Assembly (NCBI GenBank): GCA_002633005.1
Contig: NMRA01000680.1
Coordinates: 137,913 to 201,912 of the forward strand
DNA length: 64,000 nucleotides
Direction of reading: 5' to 3'
DNA from: Phoronis australis
Taxonomy: Eukaryota; Phoronida; Phoronidae
The notes under the pieces are model-generated. The model saw only the letters and a program-made list of their open reading frames with translations, was not told the origin of the DNA and made no database searches. Positions 40,901-52,900 of this stretch are shown piece by piece. Made by a program: the position numbers and the translations under genes. Each line of letters opens with the position of its first letter. Positions within the stretch are counted from its first letter, which is position 1.

Positions 40901-43900
40901 CCTGCAAGTTCCATTTCAAAACAATCGTTTATTAGGCATCCCGAAGCATCCCAGGTCATCAAACACCACCTTCTAGTTACGGGTAGACGATCAAACTGTG
41001 TACGCATGTTTTTACTTACGTGTGCGGTGTTACTTGCAAAACACGCTTTTAACTCGGCTGAAATACCCAGGACACCGCCAGCTCCAAATGCTTGAGAAAA
41101 CATAACGGCAAATCATGATACAACGTTTGGATACACCTTGTGACAAATGCTTGCTTTAAGCGGAGGGACATATAAGGTTCCGTGTATTTTTTGGCAGAAA
41201 TATTTAGTTTTCTAACCTTAAATTTCACATATTTTCTATTAAGTTATATCTCTTTACAAAACATATGTGTAGGCCAAAAACAATTGGAGGCAGGAACAGA
41301 GAGGTAGAGAGGGAAGGGAAGGAGCGAAGGGAAGTGGAGGAGGGAGGACGGAGAGAATGCTCTACATGTACATTGACAGATGTTACAAAACGCTGTGGGT
41401 CATTAACAGACCGCCCTATGAACTGTTCATGCGACCTTCGCAAATTGGGAGAATTTACAATTTAAAAACGCTACTTTTAAAAAATGCCCTTATGGTTGCC
41501 CACTGAACCCATGTAGTATGAAATTATTTTCATTTAACTGAACCAGTTAAAAGAGCCACGTGACAGTCTCTTAAAACAAAACATCGATAAATATGATGAC
41601 GTAAATTGCAGTAGGCTACTAGAAATGACGCCACCAGAAACAATTTCGATAACATAGAATGTGGTTATTGTAAACGGGCTACGAAAACGGGACAAGTCAT
41701 GAACAGGGTCGTACAATTTTAGAACCAGTTTGATGCCTATAAATCAGTAGAGATAAACCCGTCTAGTTCTCAAGCTGTAGGATCCTCTAAGTGACTACAA
41801 AATAGGTTTCTACGTGTAGCTGTGCCCGCGTAACAAAATGGTAGTGTTCAAAATTAACTGTACAAACTTTAACAGACTGTCAAACTAAGATAAACAACCG
41901 CTCAAAATTAATTCGAAGTTTAGTCCAATTTGTGTCGTCACAAAATGGCGTTGAAACAGATTTTAGATAATGTGCGCACCCAGTGGAGGCTCTGGGGGGG
42001 GGGGCTCAAACGTGCCCCCATTTTGCAAAGTGGGCAAAAAGTTCCGTCTCAATTAAACAAAAAGTCCGGTGTGCGTATGTTAGATGTACATTTAGTCGCA
42101 GTTTTGTGCGCCAAAATGTGGCAAATGTTGTCGTTGACCTGTTTATTTGGAAAACTACTGAAATACTTATCTGCAGACAGGTTACACGTATGCATTTTTG
42201 CCAGTGAGGATTATTCAAGATCGACAGAAACGATCTTGTCATAGACAGATGACAACTTACCAAATTTCAGTCCAACTGGTCCCAGCCAGAAAGTAAATGA
42301 CGGTTCGTTCTTAAAAAAACTCAAATCCTTTTCTCGTGAAAAATCAAGAGCTGTCATACAGAAATCTTCTGTTGCAGGAAATGCGTCCGATAAATTTTTT
42401 CTAAAAACATCAGGATTGGACATCAGCTGCAAAAATAAAGATTGGTTAATTATGAATCTAGAAAAGTACCCCAGACCTCCTGCTGTTTATATTTCTTTTC
42501 CACAGGAAAGTAGGTCGCAAGCAAGTCGCGGGGGTATCCATTGTTCACTTTGTTTTTTCTTTCTTAAAGTAAAAATAATGGCAATCAAAAATGATTTTTC
42601 GGTAACGGGCTGCTGTTCGGTACTATATCCATGCGACGTGTATTGTTATATCCATCAAAACATAGAAAAACAATGGAAGTGTCCTATAGGCGATAACCAT
42701 GCGACGTGTTCCCTGAATTCGATGTTCCCAAACCTTAAGTCAACTTTACAACTCTTATTTATTGGGAGCGTTTATGTTGGGGTATGAACCCATGACACTT
42801 TTCAAGGAAGAGGAAGTGAGAGACAACCGTGGGGCACTTTTCAATGAACAAGGGGGAGCCAATTGCAAACTTGAAATGAGTTTCAACCAGGGAAGGCCCC
42901 GCTGTCCTTACCTAAGTAAGCTGAAGAAAGATGGGAGACAATTTAATCTTGACATGTCTTCCTGACAAAAACACAACAGGGCGATAAACTGATATTTAGT
43001 CTAAAAAGGCCATCGTCATGACGTCCCAAAATTTCGAATGAGCTCCATGGTTGAATTATTAGCCGAGTTACAATTACATTCTAGAAAAAGGCGGTTTTCT
43101 TAATGAAACAATGTAGCAGTACAGCAAAAACACACAAACTCTTCTTGGCGACGATAAAACTGTTGATGCAATTGACAAAAAACTTTGCTCCTGTCGGGAT
43201 CATGCCGACTAAATTATAACGGAGCAAGGCAACATCGAGTCCAAGAGGTATCAGCACGACGGAACACCTGCGCATTAAAACAGTACCATCATTTGTCATT
43301 TTCGTTCTCTTCACCGCAGGTATCCTCATCAACATCATTATCCATTATGCTCATAATCAAGCTTATCACCAGTATCTTCCATGACTTCCATGTTGTTTTT
43401 GACATCATCATCACCATAACCGTCATTACCGTTATGTTTCGCCAACAGTCACTATCCAGAGTGCTTCCATTCTTGCTCAGATTAGAAGGTGAGTCAAGGC
43501 AATGTTTGCCTGGCACATTGGAATTGATAAACGTCTATGCGCTATGAAATATTTACAGTTTTTTTCAAAATAGAACAAAAACGTTCAAAGCTGTGTGAGC
43601 TAAGATAAAATGGGGGAAGTTCTCCTAAAGGACACTTTTCTCGGGCAATATTTGCACTTCAGTCATCTTTTTAAAATATCAACTGTCTCATAATTTCGCC
43701 CAGAACACTGGGACAAGTGCAGCTCTTTATAAGGAGTTGCCCTTCAAGGTTCCAAACCGGCGAGGCAAATATGTAAGAAGCTGGATTTCCTGGCATATAT
43801 TTCATCTCAGCAATAGGTAAAGCATATTTCGTACGTATACTCACTGCTTCTAGAGTATCGGCTCTTAAATCGTTTAACAAATCCAATAATGATTTTCTGT

Positions 43901-46900
43901 CACCCACGCCTGCTTCTAGGACGTTGTAGGCAAAATCTTCCAAATTCATGTTCAGCACTTGTTGTGATGCCCAGTCTGCTTTGGGGCCTACAAAACAATA
44001 ATTAAAATTCAACTGTTCGCTATAGCAAGTACAGCTGTACTTACATGTATCTGCTTTATCTAACATTTGGCAACGATTTAACTTCATAATCGTCATTTGT
44101 GTTATTTTATATTTCAAATTAGCTGAAGTCAAGTGTACAATTCATGTATATTTTCCTTAGATCACAATGGTAAAGACATCTATTATAGTTATAATTCATA
44201 AAAGAACTTTTGCACTGTCTTACATGTCTGCCTGTTCCCAAAGTTCATTGGACAAGATTAGTATTATATCTAGAGGCCGGGTCGCTGCCGAGTGATTCAG
44301 GTCTCACCTCCCTGACCAAACTCAAAGCACGTCAGTCAATGATCAAATGCCACATCCCTGTAGCGTTTCGGAGCGTACCGCAAAAAATCTCGATTTGGTT
44401 ATGTATCGTGTACGGTCTCAGCAATTTCTCGTTTTCAAAAAGTCGTGACATTTCGAAAGGCTTTTCCCTTCACAATAGGAACGAGCAGTCTAGTTTTCCC
44501 TTCCATAAAAACGCACTCTCATATTTCCAGATTGATAGATATCGCAGCAGTTAACAGTTTGGTGTTGGTTATTTTGTGTTAACACCGTTGGTCTTAACAT
44601 TATGTATCAATTCATAATTGAAGAAAAAATTATCCCTTAAAAGTTAATGGGTGACCTGATGCGACGGACAATTTTTCAACTAGATTAGTGTAAATATATT
44701 ATTACCACTACACTACCACAACACTTTCTCTACACTACCGCTGCCAATGTCACTGTCACCACCACCGCTGCCGCCACCACCACTACAACTAAAATCACAA
44801 TGGCGTACTGTAGATACTTATTGTTTTCATTTTTGTGACACTCTTGGACTTACCAGATACACAATAAGAACTGGTCTGCTTCGGAAAACGAATTCTGTCG
44901 AAGATCCTATGTACCTTAGCGCATGTAGGATAGTAAAGTGAACAAAGCTGGACATGAAGGGAAACGACGATGTCTTCCATATTCAGTATTTCTATGGCAC
45001 CTCGAGCTGTCATGTCACCAAAACCGCCAACAGGGAAGTCGAACTCTGATATGTGCACAAGAGCTATTGAAAGACAAACATTGTTTCATACACAGCAAAT
45101 TCTGTTGATGTTTTTATTTTTACGCATAAAGATTAGTACAACTAAAGTAAATGTAAGCTATAGTGACACAAATATAGCAAGTGATGTAAATAAGATGTTG
45201 TATAAATATTGCACTGTCTCTGTACACTTGTTGCATACCATCGTAAAACTCTGAATTTCTAATGAATTGCACCTCTTTGTATCAAAACTCAGTTTAACAC
45301 TTTAAGTAATCTTTTACTAAACAGCTATGAGAGGAAAGGAAAAGTTGCAGAGTTGGGCTTTCTCTGTCAGGCATCTAATCAACGGCGGTTACTTCAGAGC
45401 CCATTTGTGTCAAATTTCATTAGCTTGCATACACATGAATATTTTCAAGGACTAAGTACAAAAGGCGAGTAGAGTCAACATTGGTGACAAACACAACACA
45501 TAAAAGACCCAGCAGTGCATCGATGACCCTCAAGTACTCTATGCATGCAGCTGTTGGACACCTCTTTACTACCAAGGTCTGACGTTGATTACCAATCGAT
45601 ATGAGACGTAGCACTCGATGATTTAAACAAGAATCCTTGCAAGTCAATAGTTACCAGGTTTGCTATGTAAGAGATGATTACATGGGCGGCGCATCACTGA
45701 AAAAGTGGAGGCTAAAGCCCCGCCACCCTATGTGGTGCACCGCCCATAGACTGTATTGGTATAAGCACTGCGTGCGTTGATAACCGTTAGTAGATACGTA
45801 CATGTATCTGACTCCAATGATTGAACGTCTGTTCGCAGATCAGTAGACAGTGAGGAAGTTGTAGTTCATGATTGATTCGCACGAATCAAGACAGGGCTAC
45901 GTTGTTAACCATAATTTATAAAGAAATCTTAAATATTGAACGTTTACATTGACAGCTAACACATTATAATAGGTCATTTAAATTCTGAATGTGTGTTGTG
46001 ATGGCATGTGATGTTTTGCGAAAGACGAAAACGTGAATTTTCCAATGACATACAACTTGACATGATTAAATGAACAAACTATATAGACACATACTGTTAC
46101 ATTGACTTGTAGACTTTTAAAGTTTAGTTCTGAATTTAGTTATGTTTCGCCTGTATAACAGCAAGGAGTTGTTATGGCTGTTTCAAAAAAACCTTAGCGC
46201 ATGCATGCACCCAGCCTAAAATATAGGGGGGCTCGAATTACTCGTTATGTGGACCTTTTACTGAACAAAATCTACGTGGATTAAAAATTTTAAAAAAGGA
46301 TCACAAGGTTCAGGCCTACGAATTTTGCATCTCCGCCGATTTCCTGTGTCCTTTGTGGACTTTTGTGTTGTTTCTCTCGGACTTTTACACCGAGGCGGAC
46401 CTTTTTGCCCTATTCGCCAAACTGGCTCCTTCGAGCCCCCCCGAGACCCCCCCTCCTAGGTGCGCCCATGTAGGTGTCAATATTCCTGTGATTCCTTCAC
46501 CAATAGCCCTTTCACGGCAATATACAAGGTAATACATGTATACGTATGGATAACTTGCTACCTACAGTACATGTATTGGGCAAAACAATAGCCAAGCAGA
46601 AGTCCGTGAGACGGACACAACGTCGCTAACTCAAGTACGTAAATTCCAGTATTTACCCCAATTTTTCTTTACTGTTGTAATTTGAAATTATTCCACTCAC
46701 GAATATGACCTGTTAAAGATAAAATTGTGAGTATTGCGGAATCTTAGTCAATGAATAGACACTATCAAACACTCAATTTGGCCTTCGTTCTCGTTAACAA
46801 CCAGACGTAATCTTTTGATCCACATCAAATTGCTCTTCTCTTCAAGTATCACCTAATAACTACACTTGGCTTACCTCCTGTTTAGTAAGACTTAGTTCTA

Positions 46901-49900
46901 AAACCCGATGTAGCGATAATATTAAAACGCCAAAAGGCACCCAAGAACAAAACGCAGCAGCAACAGTTTTCAATTTAAATGTGTTATTTAAAATAAACAA
47001 TAATACTCAAATGTTTAGTCAATTTAGTGAAACGACGATTGTTTTACGGTATTTGGCAAATTTGACGAACACCTTTGAGAACAAACGACCCTTCAAATAT
47101 GCACCTGTTTTTTATGTGCGTGTTTATTCCTTCAAGAACAAAATATTTCGTTTTAAATAATGTAACAATGTAAACGGAAATATACGATTGTTCTCTGTCC
47201 TTATGTTCTATTTAAGCAAATATCGCAATTGACAAAACATACGCTAGCAAACGTTCAGTCTCGCAAACGTAGGTTACTTAAAACTTAATTTCGACCTGCT
47301 GATCTTGAAAATTGAACTACGGTTTCATGTCATACCAGTACGAACATGTACAACCTCAACAAACCAAAAATGCGTTGGAAAATGGTTGCTTTATTGGTGT
47401 TGGTTATAAATGAAATTCACAAGATGATAATCTGTGAATTTTATTAAAAATAGATCGTCAATCCACACAGCAATGACCATGGGATTGATTGGGCGGCGCA
47501 GCACTGAAAAAATGGGGCTATAGCCCACTCAGCCCCCTGTGGTGCACTCTCCAAAGACCATGGGCGGCGCAGCACTGCAAAAAGTGTCGGGTTATAGCCC
47601 CCCAGACACCTACGGTGCACCGCGCATGATTGAGTGCATCAAGATGATAAACCTTGTTGTTCTAGTAACTGAGTCTTATCGATTAGCCAAAATGAAACTG
47701 TGACATTCTAAGCACAAATGTTGGGACCAAACAGAACTTACAGAGCAGGTTAAAACTCTGGACAGAGTCACCCAATGTCAGTTGAACCTTGTTAGCACAT
47801 GCGTTGTAGGTAATGTCAAGTTTCACCACCTTTTGAAAGTAGTTATATTGAAAGACTACTCCGCAGGTCAATCCAAGACAGTCGCTGCGAGGTTTACAGA
47901 AGGTCCCATCGTCAGTATTGATTCTGTTTGCAAACAGAGGGCATTCTGAAATTGACAACAATGCACCCACTGATCGCTTACTTTTCCGTTTTTGATGACA
48001 TGCAGTGAACATTGGTGCTACGAGATGTAAAGCTATTTAATGGATTTCATGCCAATTTTAGGCTTTGTGGTCGCGTGCTGCCACCACTGCAGTGGCCATT
48101 CTCGCACACTACAAGTACTGTACATATTAATGCAATCATCATTATGATCCAACTAGATCTTCTGACAGGAAATCTCAAAAACGAGAGTTGCATTAAAAAA
48201 TCGTTCAGCGCAAACAAGAAAATGTTAAGATAGTCTCGATAAATGAAATAGACTTTTGATTTACCAGGAAAAAGTTTAATGCAGAATGCAAGAGACCCAA
48301 TAGACCTTTATCATAAAAATGAAAGAAAGCAATTTCAGTCAGATATTGACAAAGTAATGACAAAGATTAGTGGTGAGGAGACATTTTCATATCCTGAGTG
48401 TAAACGAGAGCTTAAATGCACTTTTGTTTTTCATCACTAATGAATCTAACGCTAGTTTGAACTCGTGGAAACTACGTCTCACCGTTTGCCTTCAACGACA
48501 ACAACTGAAGAACCATCTGCTCAAATGAACCTCGAGGTTCAGTCTTCTTCGCTCGTAGCATACTTCGAAGTTTGCTTGGGCTGAACGTCATGGGGTGTTG
48601 GATGGGTTGGTCTTGAAGAGTTGCAGAGAATTCGGCCACTAAATCCATCAGTCTCATCTTCGTGTCAAGTTGACCTCCATCCTCTAAAATCTTGCTTATT
48701 TTGGCCAGCGTGAATTTGTTGACATTGAACGCGTCCAAAATATTTGGTGGGCGCCTAAAACACAACAGTTGTCGATCAAAATACAATTGCAAATCAGCAC
48801 TAAATTTACCGAAGTAGCTGATCAAACAGTGTAAGGCATATGACAATAACAAAGCATCATAACGAGAGATGGCGGAAGTACAAGTAAAATTAAATGGGTC
48901 AGACGTAAGAAACAGAAGCGCATACCGCTTACCTGTCATTTTTGGAGGACATGGCATTATCTTTAAAATTTTTAAGTTTTCCCATAGTTGTCAAAATTTC
49001 AACTGTGCTCTTTTTCTCCTCTTCAATTGTTTCTTCAAGATTTGTTTTCGCCTTTTTCATCAAATCTTCAACTCCATTTTTTGCCAATTTCTTGAAAGAC
49101 GAAATCTTCTTAGATACTTTAGATTTCAATTTTCCAGATATGGATTTGAAAAAGTTCGAAGTTTTAGGTTTTTTGGTGTTTTTACTACGACTTTTGTTTT
49201 TTCTCTGTTTCCAAGCTTTCTTTGCTTTCTTCAATAGCTTTTTGGGCAGGCCAAAGCGCTTTTTGGCAACCGTTTGTCCTATGAATTCGAAAGACAATTC
49301 GTTACAATGCTCCGTCCAGCGTGGGAAGGGAACCAGTCTTTCCACAAATGGAGTCGGGTCCACGTATTTGTAATCGTCGTCNTCTCTTTCTTGTGCTTCC
49401 ACTTCGCAGTCTTGGAAAGTTTTCGTGTGACAAGATGTATAAACTTCAGGTTGCATTCCGATTTCATGGAAAATCCGATCACCTCTCCTTCCCCAAGAGT
49501 CACTCCGTCGTTGGTGATATTTTCGTGTGGTAAAATATTTGAAATGATGATTTCGTATTTTTTGAAGTTTGCGTCTTCCGGATATATTACGACTTCATGG
49601 TTGTTTTTTCTTTTGACACAACCAACTACCGGACTAACAATCTGGAAATAAAATTGCAGCCTCAGAATTGCTACCAGAATAGTCACAGCTACCGCTAGGC
49701 GATAAGAAATGAATAGTGACAAAACGTTGTGTTGTGGCAATTATCTGATAAAGAACTGGGGCGTTGCAAACACCATAGCACGCAAAAGAGATGTTTACAT
49801 AGAAGTTGACAGTTCATGCTATTGTTCACTTGTTGACTATCACGCAGCAATGGCAACAGTTCCGATCTTAATTCCAGAATAGTCTAAAGTAGACCAAAAC

Positions 49901-52900
49901 TGATTTGGACATTCTACATTCATCTACACCGAAAAAGCACCGATGTAGAAACATTTCCATTAGTAAAATATTGTGAGTTTTTATTTTTAACTGTACGAAG
50001 GTGGTAGTCTGCCATTTAGGTTGGCAAATTCACAAATCGGTCTAAAGCAATGCTTTTGTCGTTGTGAATGTTTAAAAGTGCGACTGATGACAACCGACTG
50101 GCAGTCCGTCATTGTGTTTCTCGGAAGGCTTTCCAGCCTCTTCACAGAGGCAGAAGCTCCGTTTTGCGACACATGTTTAATCAATAATTATAGAAAGAAT
50201 CTTGGCGGCGATGTATAGTTTTACATGTGGATAAAAGTTGCCAGAGGCAAAAAGATTGTTAGAAGTGTTACAAGCTTGACTGGAAGTAACCCACGAACTG
50301 CCAATGATGCCTTCACAGCAAAACTCAAGCTCAGTCGGTATGGGAGAAGAAGGACCAACAATATAATCTCGCCTTTAAGGTTTGCAAATGAGCACTCATC
50401 TTGTAAGAAACAGCCTATACGTCAACGAAGATTAAATCAATGGTATGTTCTTAAATAGCGCAATTGTTCTTGCAAGTTTGCTGATCTTACTAAACTATGC
50501 AAGCGGACGTCGGAACGTGAATGTAATGTTACCACCTTTTTACCGTGTACTAGCAATGCATGACTGGAATGTTAAATAATGTAACTTCTTAATTTCCATG
50601 ATACAAGAAACGACTGCGGCGACCAAGAGATAGTGAAAAACAATCAACTCACCTTGCCGTCTCTTGGCGCCTCAACATCAATACCTTTAAGCCCGTTGAT
50701 TGATTTTGAACCAAATACGCCATCAGCGCATCTGTGGACGTCGGGGTCGACACGGCGTGTAGGAAACTGAGCATTGAACTTGGGTCCAAAGGCCTTTCGT
50801 ATTAGAGACCTGGTTTTATCAACCCTAAAAAAGACGTACCCGTGGCGGTGCGCTAACTGAGCAGTGTGAATTTACACAAAGTACATGTAATACTATGCAA
50901 ACTAAATTAAACCAAGTTGATATACAAGTATGTAATATGCCACTCATCGTACAAGAAAAGATCTAGATTTGATTATGCTGGGTTCTGACGACATGCTAAC
51001 ACTGCGTTCTATTGTTAAAAGAAGCCGTTAGCCAGATGTTACCGCATACTTACACAGTTTTCAATTCCATGTATGAATTCTTGATACTGCGGATTGCGTC
51101 AAAAACTGATGTGTAAGCCTCAACAAAGGGATCACCTAATTCAGCTAACTCGTCCAATGGGTTGAGTGTGTCTTTCAGTATCTGGAGAAACCTTGAGACA
51201 ATTTCTGCTTCTTGTTCTTCCTAAATAAAAGACCAATGCAACCACTATTATCACACAGCGTGATTCCTTTTGTGGCTTCCCCGTGATAAGTTCGATCTTC
51301 GTTTGGGATGAAATTAAAGAACGACCAGAATGCCTGAAATCGTTTTCGCATTATAACCCAGTTCTTATTCCCTGTTTTATATACACCCATATTTGGGATC
51401 ATTCAAACATAACAGTCAATGAAGACACAATCGATGATCGGATCGCATCCAGTCACAGGTTACGCCTAGCGAGTCACTTGTAGAGAATTTAAAACGTTCA
51501 ATTGATTACAAATTCTTATAATTGGGTATGTTTTCACGCAATCCAGACTTTATAGCGTAGTTTTGATTTATTACATACACTCACAATGTTGTGTTGCTAT
51601 TGAATTTTCAATTTTTTAGGTTGACCGAGTCAAAAGGGCGGCGATTAGGCTACGGGTTGCAACATTTGAAGGCGACTTATTTTGAAAATTGAGTTTCTAA
51701 TATAAAGTTTTCAATGAAGTTGATTATAATTGCTTTGAACGAAAAGATCAAGCTGATATGTGTTGTAAAGTTTCCAAGTATTTTGCACCAAATTAAACGG
51801 CCTATTGTCGCCTATACCAATAGGGGAAACACACACACTCGACAGCTACCCGTATTCAAATCGCGTAGCATTCGCACCTGCAGCTTCAAAAAGACATGAA
51901 TGCAAAGTTCCTAACATTAAAGTTTTTGTATCAAGCAAATTAATCTTTATAATAAACATTGTGAAATTGCTGATAACAATTCAACCGAATTTGTTTTTCC
52001 GACCGTTTCGACGGCCCCAGTCACACTCCCGGGGATTCCCATACATACGGGCCCGTATTAAAATATGTGCTAAGTAATTGAATAACAAATTTTAAAGGTA
52101 CTGATTTTGATCAATTTTAATATTAACTGATATGAAATGAAAAATTAATGTGTTTCCTTGATTTTCCACGTATTTTGCACTAAGTTAAATGGCCAGTCAT
52201 CGCTGATTCTAATACTGTGGAGACACGGTGACAGCCAAATTCGTGGTAACGATGACGTCATAGACTTCCATTGGCGCGAGCGCCGTCTCAATTTTTTTGG
52301 CGCTAAATGGTTTTCGTGATGGGGCTACTGTATTGTCGAAGGCCTACTTCATTAACGACTGGGGTATGCTATGACACAGTATTTTGATGTTTTTCATCAA
52401 TAAATGTATTTTAGATGTAAAAATAGTCATTTTGGCAACATACTTGGCCTTTAACTTCAGCTGTTAAAGGTCAAGTGTGTTGCCAAAATGACTGGGAGTA
52501 CGTGCAGTTGCGACACCAATTTGTCAATCATAACCTTGTCACCTTCTCAGGATTCCGGCATTACTTGGTTGGCCTGTGTTTGGTTGTTTTAGTGTATTGC
52601 AGACGATAAAATGTAAGGCGTACTTAGCACTGCTTTGTGATTGGCCCATGTAATACAAACATAACGTATTCGGTGTTATTACCCAGTCGTGTCGTCACAC
52701 ATACCCGGTCATGTGAGAATAGGTATTTACGAGGTGTTTTTGGAAGCTACATGTTATTATATGTTCCAAGAGCGCACTATTGGTGGTTGAGGCAACTGGG
52801 GACAAGCAAAAAGGACCAAGGGCAGTTCGTGTAAAACTTCGAAAGCAAAAAGTACGGAGAGGCAAAATTTTTTTATTTTACATAAGGAACAGGTTAGGAA

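Larger units (their letters stand above)
45064..47741. other. Intron rich in small repeats
   Basis: Between exons 16 and 17. Contains three copies of the 70-bp palindromic family and one copy of the G-rich element. No exon is required by phase and none is seen. Confidence 0.65.

Noticed and set aside
44210-44554. 114-codon open frame on the + strand
   Set aside because: No homology pattern or splice context; opposite strand to the host gene.
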